Below are positions 8,869 through 17,968 of a stretch of DNA of 64,000 nucleotides, one piece after another. A program made the translations under genes and the position numbers. Where the stretch lies: positions 1-64,000 of the forward strand of contig JAFPZF010000007.1 in NCBI GenBank assembly GCA_017417385.1, in the 5' to 3' direction. The notes beneath the pieces were generated by a model. It saw only the letters and a list, made by a program, of their open reading frames with translations. It was not told the DNA's origin and searched no databases. Origin of the DNA: Bacteroidales bacterium (GTDB lineage: Bacteria > Bacteroidota > Bacteroidia > Bacteroidales > Marinilabiliaceae). Numbering within the stretch: position 1 is the stretch's first letter; each line of letters begins with the position of its first letter.

Positions 8869-9777
8869 ATGGAGGTAACAGTTCTCGGCTGTAGTTCAGC
8901 GACGCCGACATCGAGTCGGTGTCCGTCTGGTCAGGTGCTCAGCATCTCTGGGCATCTGTATCTGATTGATTGTGGTGAAGGGACACAGTTTCAGCTGCGG
9001 AAGCTCCATATAAACTTCATGCGTATCGAATGCATATTTATAACGCATTCACATGGTGATCATGTCTTTGGGCTCATAGGTCTTCTGTCGACCATGTCGC
9101 TTTTGAACAGGACGACAAAGTTGACGATATTCTGTCATCCCAAGTTGGAAGAGATGCTTCGCCCACAGATAGCATTCTTTTGCGAGAACATATCGTTTGA
9201 GCTGGAGTTTGTATCTTTGCGCTACGACAGGCCACAAGTCTTGCAGGAGGTAAAGACCGTATATGTCAAGACGATACCATTGCGACATAGGATAGACACG
9301 TGTGGCTTCTTGTTCAGGGAGCAGAAGAAGGATCCCAACATCAAGAGTGAAGCGATATTCAAGTATGGGTTGACGATAGCCGACATAGTCTCCATCAAGA
9401 ATGGTCATCCGTATTATGACACGATGACTGGCGAGGAGGTCGACCGAACAGAATTAGTGAGAGAGGCGCCAGAGCCGAAGAGTTTCGCTTATATCAGCGA
9501 TACCATATATTATCCGGCGATAGTTGACGAGATACGTGGTGTCTCGCTGTTGTATCATGAGGCGACATTCATGAGCGACCTGTCGGAACTTGCGGCGAAG
9601 ACTATGCACAGCACGTCGAGACAGGCGGCGCAGATAGCTAAGATGGCTGAAGTCAAGAAGTTGATAATCGGTCATTTTTCAAGTCGATATTCAGAGACAG
9701 ACGCATTGGAGGCGGAGGCTCAAGAGGAGTTTCCAGACACGACAGCAGTGTATGACGGATTCAGAATAGTTTTTTAA
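8869..9777 (+). CDS. rnz: Ribonuclease Z (tRNA 3' endonuclease)
   Basis: Metallo-beta-lactamase-fold nuclease that trims the 3' trailer from tRNA precursors. The metal motif H60-S-H62-G-D64-H65 is present in FITHSHGDHVFGL, and further metal ligands sit in AYISDT and in HSTSRQAAQIA near the C-terminus. N-terminal GCSSATPTSSRCPS matches the family. At 302 residues it is a standard short-form RNase Z. This matters here because the one tRNA gene in the window encodes no CCA, so a 3' trailer must be cut off before CCA addition. Confidence 0.95.
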   Translation: MEVTVLGCSSATPTSSRCPSGQVLSISGHLYLIDCGEGTQFQLRKLHINFMRIECIFITHSHGDHVFGLIGLLSTMSLLNRTTKLTIFCHPKLEEMLRPQIAFFCENISFELEFVSLRYDRPQVLQEVKTVYVKTIPLRHRIDTCGFLFREQKKDPNIKSEAIFKYGLTIADIVSIKNGHPYYDTMTGEEVDRTELVREAPEPKSFAYISDTIYYPAIVDEIRGVSLLYHEATFMSDLSELAAKTMHSTSRQAAQIAKMAEVKKLIIGHFSSRYSETDALEAEAQEEFPDTTAVYDGFRIVF

Positions 9778-9831
9778 GATACAGAGGGAAGGATAAATGG
9801 CTGAAAAGCATTTTTTCTTGACGACATAGAC

Positions 9832-11709
9832 ATGGCAGAGTTCTGCGGCGTGAATAATTCGAAGTTGAATTATCTGAGCAGCAGATTTGCGGGGATACAT
9901 TTGACAGTACGCTCTAACTGGCTTAGGGCGATGGGGAATACGGAGGTGCTGACCGATTTTGAGAGCAAACTTAATTCGCTTGTAGATTATCAGAAGGTAC
10001 ATAACACATTGCCACGAGAGGTTCTTGAGTCGGTATTGAAAGGGGAGCAAGTATGGGTGGCGTCATCAGATGTGTCGACAATAGTTCACACGACAGACGG
10101 AAGGCCCATTAAGCCTCGCGGGATGAGTCAGCACAGGATGGTCGAGGCGATGCAGCATGACGACATGGTATTTGCAGTCGGGCCAGCGGGCTCGGGTAAG
10201 ACGTATATCGCCATAGCGTTGGCTGTCAAGGCGTTGAAGTCGAAGCAGGTCAGAAAGATCATCCTCAGTAGGCCGGCGGTGGAGGCGGGGGAGAAGCTCG
10301 GATTCCTGCCTGGCGACATGAAGGAGAAGATAGACCCGTATCTACAGCCGCTATATGATGCGCTGGAGGACATGATACCGGGGCCGAAGCTAAAGGAATT
10401 ACTAGAGAACAAGACGATAGAGATAGCGCCACTTGCATTCATGCGAGGGAGGACGCTATCAAACGCATTTGTGATACTGGACGAGGCACAGAACACGACG
10501 ATACAGCAGATGAAGATGTTTCTGACTCGAATGGGGCACAATGCGAAGTTTATCATCACAGGAGACCCGTCGCAGATAGACTTGCCGGACAAAGTGGCGA
10601 ATGGCTTGATGCAGACGTGTAGCATACTGGATGGTGTCGAGGGAATATCAATAATAAAGTTCAGCCAGTCGGACATAGTACGTCATAGGCTGGTGCAGCG
10701 GATAGTCAACGCATTTGAACAGAACGAGAACCTAATGAACAATAGAAATAACGAAACAGGTATGAGCAAGGCAGTTACACAGACCGACTTCAAATTCCCA
10801 GGTCAGAAGTCAGTCTTTCATGGCAAGGTACGCGACGTCTACAACATAAGCGACAAGTATCTCGCAATGGTAGTCACAGACAGGATATCGGCGTTTGATG
10901 TAGTCCTGCCGAAGGGAATTCCATTCAAGGGGCAGGTGTTGAATCAGATTGCAGCGAAGTTCCTTGATGCGACTAAGGACATCATACCGAACTGGAAGGT
11001 TGCAACGCCGGATCCAATGGTGACGGTCGGACTGAAGTGTGAGCCGTTCAAGGTAGAGATGGTCATCAGGGGTTACATAACTGGATCGGCATGGAGAGAT
11101 TACAAGTCAGGAAAGAGGGAGATATGCGGAATCAAGCTGCCAGAGGGGCTGAGGGAGAACCAGAAGTTTGCAGAGCCGATCATCACACCGACGACGAAGG
11201 CTGATGCAGGACACGACATGAACATCTCTCGTGAGGAGATAATCGCACAGGGGATAGTCAGCGAGGCTGACTACAAGCAGATCGAGGACTATACGCGCAA
11301 GTTGTTCCAGAGGGGGACAGAGATTGCAGCTAAGCAGGGGCTGATACTCGTCGATACGAAGTATGAGTTTGGCAAGCTCGGTGACAAGATCATCTTGATA
11401 GACGAGATACACACGCCGGACTCGTCGCGCTACTTCTATGCAGAGGGATATGAGGAGCGATTTGAGAAGGGCGAGGCACAGAGGCAGCTCTCGAAGGAGT
11501 TCGTCCGTCAGTGGCTGATAGAGAACGGGTTCCAGGGTCAGGCAGGACAGAAGGTACCGGAGATGACAGACGAGAAGGTCGCAGAGATAACGGCACGCTA
11601 CATCGAGCTCTACGAGAACATCACGGGCGAGAAGTTCGTCAAGGACGAGTCTAGCAACATCGAGTCGCGCATCGAGAAGAACGTCACTGACTTCCTGAAG
11701 AGCGAGTAG
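9832..11709 (+). CDS. PhoH-like ATPase fused in frame to SAICAR synthetase (PhoH-PurC)
   Basis: One 625-codon frame contains two whole proteins. Residues about 1-300 are a PhoH-like P-loop ATPase: GPAGSGKT with K123, and VILDEAQN as Walker B. Residues 311-625 are complete PurC. The two genes are commonly adjacent in Bacteroidales; here no stop separates them, and the link is only about ten residues (MNNRNNETG). A tandem stop TAATGA at 10733-10738 lies one frame off, so a single indel may have removed the original PhoH stop. The PhoH start is also odd. A frame from ATG 9797 reads MAEKHFFL and then stops, while the in-frame codons from 9814 onward continue as [10 protein letters not shown]. One missing T in the run at 9811-9816 would explain this and would restore about 12 N-terminal residues. 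Confidence 0.85.
   Translation: MAEFCGVNNSKLNYLSSRFAGIHLTVRSNWLRAMGNTEVLTDFESKLNSLVDYQKVHNTLPREVLESVLKGEQVWVASSDVSTIVHTTDGRPIKPRGMSQHRMVEAMQHDDMVFAVGPAGSGKTYIAIALAVKALKSKQVRKIILSRPAVEAGEKLGFLPGDMKEKIDPYLQPLYDALEDMIPGPKLKELLENKTIEIAPLAFMRGRTLSNAFVILDEAQNTTIQQMKMFLTRMGHNAKFIITGDPSQIDLPDKVANGLMQTCSILDGVEGISIIKFSQSDIVRHRLVQRIVNAFEQNENLMNNRNNETGMSKAVTQTDFKFPGQKSVFHGKVRDVYNISDKYLAMVVTDRISAFDVVLPKGIPFKGQVLNQIAAKFLDATKDIIPNWKVATPDPMVTVGLKCEPFKVEMVIRGYITGSAWRDYKSGKREICGIKLPEGLRENQKFAEPIITPTTKADAGHDMNISREEIIAQGIVSEADYKQIEDYTRKLFQRGTEIAAKQGLILVDTKYEFGKLGDKIILIDEIHTPDSSRYFYAEGYEERFEKGEAQRQLSKEFVRQWLIENGFQGQAGQKVPEMTDEKVAEITARYIELYENITGEKFVKDESSNIESRIEKNVTDFLKSE
10762..11709 (+). CDS. purC: Phosphoribosylaminoimidazole-succinocarboxamide synthase portion
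   Basis: SAICAR synthetase joins CAIR to aspartate in purine synthesis. From the internal ATG at 10762 the product is 315 residues, the normal length for Bacteroidetes PurC, beginning [17 protein letters not shown]. Family motifs: [47 protein letters not shown] and [11 protein letters not shown]. Separate translation from this ATG is possible even if the upstream frame is truly open. The gene ends at a strong terminator, and the second purine gene of the window (purT) is 50 kb away. Confidence 0.9.
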   Translation: MSKAVTQTDFKFPGQKSVFHGKVRDVYNISDKYLAMVVTDRISAFDVVLPKGIPFKGQVLNQIAAKFLDATKDIIPNWKVATPDPMVTVGLKCEPFKVEMVIRGYITGSAWRDYKSGKREICGIKLPEGLRENQKFAEPIITPTTKADAGHDMNISREEIIAQGIVSEADYKQIEDYTRKLFQRGTEIAAKQGLILVDTKYEFGKLGDKIILIDEIHTPDSSRYFYAEGYEERFEKGEAQRQLSKEFVRQWLIENGFQGQAGQKVPEMTDEKVAEITARYIELYENITGEKFVKDESSNIESRIEKNVTDFLKSE

Positions 11710-11737
11710 AGGAATAGAGATGCACTCAGAAGAAAAG

Positions 11738-11771
11738 TGGGGGTTGTCCGCAGGGGCAGCTCCCATTTTTT
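11738..11771 (+). terminator. Rho-independent terminator after purC
   Basis: A 12-bp stem with some G-U pairs runs from TGGGGGTTGTCC to GGGCAGCTCCCA with a short loop, followed directly by six T (11766-11771). Confidence 0.75.
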
Positions 11772-11914
11772 ATGGGCTCACGTGTCGTCACAGACAAAAC
11801 GGCGAGATGGGGAGACTATAGCGGCGGGAAGAGAGACGGGGCAGGCAAAACTGAGCAAAGAGCGGATGCGGAGAGAAGCGAAGCGGAGGAGAGTAGGGGC
11901 ATGAAAAGAAAAAA

Positions 11915-11943
11915 GAAATGGCAGTCGGAGAGGCTGCCATTTC
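11915..11943 (-). terminator. Terminator of the sirtuin gene
   Basis: Perfect arms GAAATGGCAG and CTGCCATTTC around a 9-nt loop. On the minus strand the hairpin is followed by a T-rich run (complement of GAAAAGAAAAAA). It sits 26 nt past the sirtuin stop. Confidence 0.75.
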
Positions 11944-11969
11944 TTGTATATAGACTTGTCGCCCGTGGA

Positions 11970-12737
11970 TTAGCGGGGGAGGCGATCGATAGCCTCGGCG
12001 AGGCGGGTGAAGGCTTCGACAGCGCCGAGGGGGATGAAGATGTCAGTGTACCTATCGGTGACGGCGGAGGGGGTCGGGTTGACCTCGATGACCGTGCCGC
12101 CGCTGTTGTGGATAGCGATAGGAATCATACCGGCAGGCATGACGACTGCGGAAGTACCGACCATGATACAGACGTCAGCTTTCTCAGTCTCGGCTTGACT
12201 TCTATCCATGGCCTCTGAGGGTATGCCTTCGCCAAAGAAGACGAAGTCGGGCTTGATGAGACCGCCACACTTCTTGCAGGAAGGCACCTCGGCGGAGTAG
12301 TCGACCTCGGAGGTCAGATACTGGGCGTGGCACTTCTGGCAGGTAGCAGTCTTGCTAGTTCCGTGGAACTCGATGACGTTCTTGGAGCCGGCAGCCTGAT
12401 GGAGGTTGTCGATATTCTGAGTTATGATAGTCTTGAGGAGGCCCCTTTTCTCAAGGTCGGCGAGGACCTTGTGAGCCATATTTGGCTGAACGTTGTTGTC
12501 CTTCATGAAGTCGACGAAGCAGGCCTTGATAGTCCTCCAGCTCTTGGCGGGATTGCTCATGAAGTGACTAATCTCGATGTCGTCGGGGTCGTACTTGCTC
12601 CAGAGTCCGTCTTTGCTGCCTCGGAAGGTAGGGATTCCGCTTTCGAGGGAGATGCCTGCGCCGGTGAAGGCGATGGCGTGGCGAGCGTTGAGAATCTTGC
12701 TGGCAGCTTGTTCGATTTTCTGATCAAGTGAAATCAT
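11970..12737 (-). CDS. cobB: NAD-dependent protein deacylase, Sir2 family
   Basis: Class III deacylase removing acyl groups from lysine with NAD+. The Rossmann NAD site is seen as AFTGAGISLESGIPTFRG (residues 23-40), TQNIDNLHQAAG at 106-117, the catalytic H125 in EFHGTS, and four zinc cysteines C133, C136, C154 and C157. GTSAVVMPAG and EVNPTPS complete the cofactor pocket. At 255 residues it is a single-domain enzyme. The gene stands alone between opposite-strand neighbours. The symbol is given by family resemblance only. Confidence 0.92.
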   Translation of the reverse strand: MISLDQKIEQAASKILNARHAIAFTGAGISLESGIPTFRGSKDGLWSKYDPDDIEISHFMSNPAKSWRTIKACFVDFMKDNNVQPNMAHKVLADLEKRGLLKTIITQNIDNLHQAAGSKNVIEFHGTSKTATCQKCHAQYLTSEVDYSAEVPSCKKCGGLIKPDFVFFGEGIPSEAMDRSQAETEKADVCIMVGTSAVVMPAGMIPIAIHNSGGTVIEVNPTPSAVTDRYTDIFIPLGAVEAFTRLAEAIDRLPR

Positions 12738-12939
12738 AGATTGTAGTTATTGATAATACATGCCCTTATACGAATACGATATAAAAATGTTTCAAGAAAT
12801 GTTATTCGCAGGTTTTAGGGGCGTTGTTTTAGTGTTTAATTGTCTGGAAAATGAATGATGAGCAAAGGTGAGTAGAATGGCAATAGAAGGAGATGGAGAG
12901 CAGTGGGCGAAAGGGAATGGCGAAGTATGTGTCTTGGAA

Positions 12940-13027
12940 TTAACATAAGAGGGGAAAGGTCTAATAGAAAGCTAAGACAATTAGCAATGTGCAATTAGCA
13001 ATTTTCAATTAGGAATGAGGAATTAGG
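12940..13027 (+). repeat. Dispersed intergenic repeat, copy A
   Basis: TTAACATAAGAGGGG, then GGTCTAATAGAAAGCTAA, then an AATTAGCA-type array. Related copies lie at 16271-16308, 30428-30500, 44917-44990 and 54161-54208, all in gaps and in the same orientation. The surrounding gap (12738-13511) holds no credible gene. Confidence 0.6.
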
Positions 13028-13089
13028 GTCGGAGATGTCGGAGAAGTTGGAGGAATATAAGCCTCACACAGAGAGCACGGAGACACGGA

Positions 13090-13208
13090 GGGGTCGCCTA
13101 ACGGCGAGGAAGGACACAGAGAGCGGGGAGAGAACGGAGAGGGTCGGAGTCATCGGAGGACACAGAGGGGTCGCCTAGCGGCGAAAGAGGACACAGAGAG
13201 CGGGGAGG
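13090..13208 (+). repeat. Direct repeat of about 40 nt, period 77
   Basis: GGGGTCGCCTAACGGCGA starts at 13090 and GGGGTCGCCTAGCGGCGA at 13167. Each is followed after a few bases by GGACACAGAGAGCGGGGAG. The two 40-nt copies differ at a few positions. GTCGCCTAACGGCGA can itself fold as a short hairpin (TCGCC/GGCGA). Confidence 0.6.
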
Positions 13209-13480
13209 AAGTGGAGAGGGCAAAAGGGAACGGAGGAAGGGAGAGACGGGGAAAGAATGAGGAGAGATGGAAGTCATAACGGGAGAGGTGAGATGAAAGA
13301 TTGAAGAAGGGTGGGGAAGAGAAGGAGGTCATGAAGGAGAAGAAGGAGACGACAGCGGCGAGGTGATTGGTGAGGGACGGGGCGGATATAGCAAAGGGAG
13401 GAGACGGCGGAGAAAAGGACAGAGTAGGGGGAGAGGGCGAAAGAAAAAAGGCGAGAGAGTTGGTGGTGTGGAGAAAAACG
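13190..13480 (+). other. Long purine-rich non-coding tract
   Basis: For nearly 300 nt ahead of the FBPase gene the + strand is overwhelmingly G and A, with few pyrimidines. The 177-codon frame on the opposite strand here is only Ser/Pro/Leu/Phe low-complexity sequence and is not credible as a protein. Purine-rich tracts can form triplex DNA; whether this one does is unknown. Confidence 0.5.
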
Positions 13481-13511
13481 GGGATATTTGTTGTGTGAAA
13501 TAAAGCAAAAA

Positions 13512-15488
13512 ATGCAGCAGACATTGATAAATAAGGAAGATGAGCGCTACCCGCGCCTGTTATCGGGGAAATATCCGAACATAGATGCGGCGGCATCGGA
13601 GATAATACAGCTACAGGCGGTGCTAGACTTACCGAAGGGGACGGAGCATTTTCTCTCGGATCTCCACGGGGAGAACACGGCATTCACGCACGTGATCCGG
13701 AATGCGAGCGGAGTCATCAGACGGAAGGTCGACGACATATTCGGGATGAACATGAGGATGCAGGACAAGAACGCCCTGTGCTCGCTCATATATTACCCTG
13801 TCGAGAGGCTCGCGCTCGTCCGTCAGACGGAGAAGGACATAGAGGACTGGTATCGGACGACGCTCTATCAGCTTGTGGCCGTCGCTCAAACAGTCTCGAG
13901 CAAATATACGAACACGAAGGTCAGGCGGCTGATACCAAAGACGGAGTATACATATATCATAGAGGAGCTGCTATTTGAGAATCAGAAGGAGATAGACAAG
14001 CAGGACAGCTATGCGGCGCTGATAAACACGATAGTCGAGGCTGGGCAGTCGGAGAAGGTGATAGTCTCGATGTGCGAACTGATACACAGACTCGTCATAG
14101 ACACGCTCCACATAGTCGGCGACGTGTATGACAGGGGGCCGGGGGCGTGCGAGATAATGGAGACGCTGTGCACGTATCATGACTTCGACATACAATGGGG
14201 CAATCATGACATATCGTGGATGGGAGCAGCGGCGGGGAACCTGGCGCTGATAGCGAACGTAGTGAGGATCTCGATAAGGTATGCGAATGTCGAGACGCTG
14301 GAGGAGGGTTATTCGATAAACCTGCTGCCGCTGGCGACATTTGCTATCGACCATTACGGGAGTGACCCATGCGAGGCGTTCCAAGTGACGGACTTCGAGG
14401 ATAACAGCAGGATGCAGAGGTCGATGCAGCTGATGAGTCAGATGCACAAGGCGATAGCGATAATACAGTTCAAACTCGAGGGGCAGGAGATAGCGAGGCA
14501 CCCGGAGTACAAGATGGACGACAGGCGGCTGATGGACAAGATAGACTATCAGAAGGGGACGATAGTAGTCGGCGGGAAGGAGTATGAGCTGACGGACAAG
14601 AACTTCCCGACAGTAGATCCCAAGTCGCCGTATACGCTGAGCAAGGAGGAGGAGGGGCTGATGATGCAGCTGCACCACTCGTTCACGAACAGCGAGAAGC
14701 TGCAGAAGCACCTGCGATGCCTGTATAAGCACGGGAGCCTGTTCCTCGTCAGGAACAACTGTCTGCTGTATCATGCGGCGATACCGCTGAACGATGACGG
14801 GACGTTCAAGAAGGTGGCTGTCGATGGCGGCGAGTATAGTGGCAAAGAGCTATTCGAGCGGATAGACAAGATAATCAGGAAGGCGTATTTCGCAAACAGG
14901 GACACCGAGGAGCAGCAGAACGCGCTGGACTACATGTGGTACCTATGGTGCGGACCGGACTCTCCGCTTTTCAACAAGGACAAGATGACGACGTTCGAGA
15001 GGTATTTCACGAGCGACAAGGAACTGTACACCGAGACGAAGGGGGCATATTATGAGTTGGCAAACACCAGGGCGACGTGTGACAACATAATGCGGGAGTT
15101 TGGTCTCGACCCAGAGAAGTCGAGGATAGTGAATGGTCATACGCCCGTGAGGACGACGCACGGGGAGTCTCCGATGAGGGCGGAGGGGAAGAGGCTCGTC
15201 ATAGACGGCGGTCTCTCGAAGCCGTATCATAAGACGACGGGCATAGCAGGCTACACGCTGATATACAACAGTCATGGTCTGCAACTCGTCCAGCATGAGC
15301 CGTTTGAGAGCATGGAGAGGGCTATAGAGGAGGGATCCGACATTCACAGCCGAGTGCAGCTCGAAGAGTTCAAGTATCACAGGATGCTCGTCCGGGACAC
15401 GGACAGCGGGAAGGAGATGGCTCAACAGATAGAGGACCTCAGGAAGCTGCTCGTGGCGTACAGACAGGGGTTGATAGTGGAGCAGTAA
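13512..15488 (+). CDS. fbp: Fructose-1,6-bisphosphatase, class III
   Basis: Gluconeogenic phosphatase of the large calcineurin-like class III type found in Firmicutes and Bacteroidetes. Metal motifs of the metallophosphatase fold are in order: FLSDLHGE near residue 38, VYDRGPGA, WGNHDISWMGA, and later NGHTPVRTTHGESP. I chose ATG 13512 (658 residues, MQQTLINKEDERYP) rather than the TTG at 13488, because the extra eight residues look unlike the family. A weak promoter with GATATTTG at 13483-13490 and TTG at 13460-13462 would place the transcript start just before the ATG. Upstream is the repeat- and purine-rich gap. Confidence 0.95.
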   Translation: MQQTLINKEDERYPRLLSGKYPNIDAAASEIIQLQAVLDLPKGTEHFLSDLHGENTAFTHVIRNASGVIRRKVDDIFGMNMRMQDKNALCSLIYYPVERLALVRQTEKDIEDWYRTTLYQLVAVAQTVSSKYTNTKVRRLIPKTEYTYIIEELLFENQKEIDKQDSYAALINTIVEAGQSEKVIVSMCELIHRLVIDTLHIVGDVYDRGPGACEIMETLCTYHDFDIQWGNHDISWMGAAAGNLALIANVVRISIRYANVETLEEGYSINLLPLATFAIDHYGSDPCEAFQVTDFEDNSRMQRSMQLMSQMHKAIAIIQFKLEGQEIARHPEYKMDDRRLMDKIDYQKGTIVVGGKEYELTDKNFPTVDPKSPYTLSKEEEGLMMQLHHSFTNSEKLQKHLRCLYKHGSLFLVRNNCLLYHAAIPLNDDGTFKKVAVDGGEYSGKELFERIDKIIRKAYFANRDTEEQQNALDYMWYLWCGPDSPLFNKDKMTTFERYFTSDKELYTETKGAYYELANTRATCDNIMREFGLDPEKSRIVNGHTPVRTTHGESPMRAEGKRLVIDGGLSKPYHKTTGIAGYTLIYNSHGLQLVQHEPFESMERAIEEGSDIHSRVQLEEFKYHRMLVRDTDSGKEMAQQIEDLRKLLVAYRQGLIVEQ

Positions 15489-15524
15489 GAGGGGGTAGTT
15501 TAACTAATTAAAACAGAAAGAAAG

Positions 15525-16096
15525 ATGAGTGAAAGAATTGAGTCTTATGTAGAGTTCGGGAACAAGGACACGGCGATAGTTCTTAACAGGAAGGCGTTGA
15601 ACTACGGCCAGCTTGTGGTGAGAGCGTCAGTGGATGGTCACAAGGGTCTGTTTCTTATAGACACTGGTGCTACAATGTCACTGATAAACGAGAAGTTTGC
15701 AATAGAGAACGGTTAAAGATAAATGACGCAGAGGAGGATTCGTATGGCGCAGAGAGGCAGGGTGGATTTATTGGCATAAAGAAGTCAAAGTGCAAGACTG
15801 CCGTAGTTGATCTGAAATTTGCAAATAAGACTGTCGTGCATGATCTTCTTGTATTCATTATGAAGGATGATGAGGAGATGCTAGGAAAGGGAGTGCGTGT
15901 GGACGGAATTATTGGAATAGATATTCTGCATCATGCAAGGCTGTCAATCAATTTGACGTATGACGTTCTGATGCAACTTCCAGACATGGAGGATGGTGAG
16001 AGGTTACAGGTTGGATTTCTTGATGGTGACAGTGTGGAGGATACGTTCGGGTGCGAGATGGATGTTAACTATATCGATGAAGAGGAAGAGGAGTAG
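15525..16096 (+). pseudogene. Retropepsin-like aspartyl protease, frameshifted
   Basis: Two frames together make one protein of about 190 residues. The first (15525-15716) carries the active-site motif FLIDTGATMSLI of single-domain, retroviral-type aspartyl proteases and stops at AACGGTTAA. The second frame is open across the break and reads LKINDAEEDSYG, then GGFIGIKKSKC, then VRVDGIIGIDILHHA, the normal second half, ending in an acidic tail (YIDEEEEE). Adding one T at 15712-15714 would restore the frame. It is either a true one-base deletion or a sequencing or assembly error. A GTG at 15836 could start only a fragment lacking the catalytic Asp. It lies 36 nt after fbp and ends at a strong terminator. 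Confidence 0.75.
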
Positions 16097-16104
16097 ATGA
16101 CGAG

Positions 16105-16150
16105 GGTGGCAGCTGGTAGTCTTATGATTACCAGCTGCCACCATTTCTTT
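16105..16150 (+). terminator. Rho-independent terminator after the protease gene
   Basis: Long inverted repeat with arms GGTGGCAGCTGGTA (16105-16118) and TACCAGCTGCCACC (16129-16142), followed by ATTTCTTT. Confidence 0.85.
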
Positions 16151-16270
16151 AAAACCGACATCAGTGATGCGGTATAATTACACTTTTGTTAATGAAGTGG
16201 AAAATAACAAGTTGTAGAGTATGTGATGATAGGAAATGATGTGGGCGGTAACGAGGAAAGCGATGTTAGC

Positions 16271-16308
16271 ACAAGGCGGGAGAGGTCTAACAAGGCTCTA
16301 ACCCGAGG
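16271..16308 (+). repeat. Dispersed intergenic repeat, copy E (short)
   Basis: AGAGGTCTAACAAGGCTCTA followed by ACCCGAGG resembles the GGTCTAATACAAGNCTAACCC core of the other copies but lacks the AATTAGCA array. It lies in the 16143-16431 gap, which otherwise shows only a purine-rich stretch and a promoter box. Confidence 0.4.
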
Positions 16309-16389
16309 GAAAGGTCGGTGGGAAGCGAAAAGAATTATAAAAGTAGGGGGTGAGAGGGGGAAAAGGGGAGAAAATTGAAGAATAGGCAT

Positions 16390-16397
16390 TAACTTTG
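16390..16397 (+). promoter_or_regulatory. -7 box for the thioredoxin-like operon
   Basis: TAACTTTG, a perfect match to the Bacteroidetes -7 element. A TTG at 16375-16377 is too close (12 nt) to be a standard -33. The expected transcript start near 16404 falls after the GTG at 16402, which favours the ATG at 16432 as the real start codon. Confidence 0.5.
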
Positions 16398-16431
16398 TAG
16401 AGTGAACAGGAAAGAAGAGGAGAGAAAAACG

Positions 16432-17964
16432 ATGATACAAGAAAGAACAAAGAGTAGGATGGTAGAAATGGCGCTCGTAGTCATGGCGTCAATGGTCTTG
16501 AACATAGAGGGTGCGAAGGCAGCCGAGTCAGGTAGCTCCGTCGGAGCGCCGTCGAAGGAGAGCAAGACAGACATAGAGGTCAGAGTGGCGAACTATCGCA
16601 ACGAGCCGGTTGTCATGGGTTATTACTTTGACCAGAAGATGCTCGTCAAGGATACGGTGCTGACCGATGCGAACGGAGTAGCACATTTCAGGCATGAGGA
16701 GCCGTATAAGGAGGGACTGTACATACTACACTTCCCGAAGAATGGTCAGCTGATAGACATGATGATGCCGGCGGATCAGACGTTCACCGTCTCGTGTGAC
16801 ACGGCGAAAGGTGCGGTAGAGCGGATGAAGATCAAGGGTAGCAAGGAGGCGGAGACGTTCCTCGCCTATCAGCAGAAGATGACGAACTTCACGAAGGAGA
16901 ACGGGAAGCTCAGGGACGAATACAAGGCAGCTGGGGGCGACCAAGCGAAGAAGAACGAAGTCATGGAGAAGAGTGACCGGTTGACGGAGGAGGTCAAGGC
17001 GTTCACAGAGAAGACGATAGCGGAGAACAAGGATAACTTCATCTCGACATTCCTGACGGCGCTCAAAGACATAGAGATACCGGACTTCGCATATCCCGAG
17101 ACATATACGAAGGCAGAGATAGACTCGGCGAAGCGAGTCAAGAGCTACTATTACTACCGGGAGCATTTCTATGACAATTTCAACCTGACGGACGACAGGC
17201 TGCTACGGACGCCGTTTTTCACGGGGAAGGTAGATAGATATTTCAAGGAGACCGTCCCACAGATGCCGGACACCGTAGCTGCGGAGGCGATAAGGCTCAT
17301 AGAGAAGTGCAGGCCGAACAAGGAGATGTTCCAGTTCTTCGTCTCGACGCTCTACAACATGACGAACAAGAGCAACATAATGGGAATGGACGCGGCGCTC
17401 GTCGCACTGGCGGACAAGTACTACCTAAGCGGTGAGGCGGACTGGGCTGACGAGAAGTTCCTGAAGGAGCTGCGTGAGCAGGTCGAGGACATACGTTACA
17501 CACTGGTAGGACTCACGGCACACGACCTGAAGATGCCGAGTGCGGACGGGCAGTGGTACAGGCTGCATGAAGTCAGGGCGCCGTACACGATACTCGTATT
17601 CTGGGAGCCAAGTTGCGGGCATTGCAAGAAGGAGATACCCAAGATGAACGAAGTCCTATGGAAGAAGTATCAGAAGTATGGGGTCAAGATATTTGCGGTC
17701 TATTGTCAGGTCGACGAGAAGCCGTGGAAAGAGTTCATAGAGGAGCACAACCTCGACGAGTGGATGAACGTCTGGGACCCATACGGGAGGACGGGCTACA
17801 GGAAGTATTACAACATCAAGAGCACACCGACGATATACGTTCTCGACGAGCACAAGAAGATAATCGCCAAGAAGCTGGGCGTCGATCAGATAGACGACTA
17901 CTTGGCGCACATGTTCGGGTTGCCGGAGCCGGAACGTCAGGAGACTCAAACATCAGCGAAGTAG
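16432..17964 (+). CDS. TlpA-like thiol-disulfide oxidoreductase with N-terminal accessory domains
   Basis: Exported thioredoxin-like protein of the type common in Bacteroidetes. A signal peptide ends near AKAAES. An N-terminal beta-rich domain (about 40-130, resembling DUF4369) and a helical middle region (about 130-345, DUF5106-like) precede the C-terminal thioredoxin domain. That domain has the redox motif C-G-H-C in FWEPSCGHCKKEIPKMNEV and the cis-proline loop STPTIYVLD. It should reduce or shuffle disulfides in the periplasm; the partner is unknown. It starts a tight run with the DUF4465 lipoprotein (4-nt gap), two chromate-transporter halves and a sensor kinase. I used the ATG at 16432 because of the promoter position. 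Confidence 0.88.
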   Translation: MIQERTKSRMVEMALVVMASMVLNIEGAKAAESGSSVGAPSKESKTDIEVRVANYRNEPVVMGYYFDQKMLVKDTVLTDANGVAHFRHEEPYKEGLYILHFPKNGQLIDMMMPADQTFTVSCDTAKGAVERMKIKGSKEAETFLAYQQKMTNFTKENGKLRDEYKAAGGDQAKKNEVMEKSDRLTEEVKAFTEKTIAENKDNFISTFLTALKDIEIPDFAYPETYTKAEIDSAKRVKSYYYYREHFYDNFNLTDDRLLRTPFFTGKVDRYFKETVPQMPDTVAAEAIRLIEKCRPNKEMFQFFVSTLYNMTNKSNIMGMDAALVALADKYYLSGEADWADEKFLKELREQVEDIRYTLVGLTAHDLKMPSADGQWYRLHEVRAPYTILVFWEPSCGHCKKEIPKMNEVLWKKYQKYGVKIFAVYCQVDEKPWKEFIEEHNLDEWMNVWDPYGRTGYRKYYNIKSTPTIYVLDEHKKIIAKKLGVDQIDDYLAHMFGLPEPERQETQTSAK

Positions 17965-17968
17965 TGTA

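Noticed and set aside
11772-12218. 148-codon frame on + over the sirtuin 3' end
   Set aside because: Overlaps a terminator and a clear sirtuin on the other strand; composition is Gly/Asp/Arg-rich noise.
13150-13683. 177-codon Ser/Pro/Leu/Phe-rich frame on -
   Set aside because: Arises from the purine-rich tract and runs into fbp; no protein-like features.
13971-14774. 267-codon frame on - opposite fbp
   Set aside because: Arg/Leu/Tyr-rich shadow of a well-supported FBPase gene.
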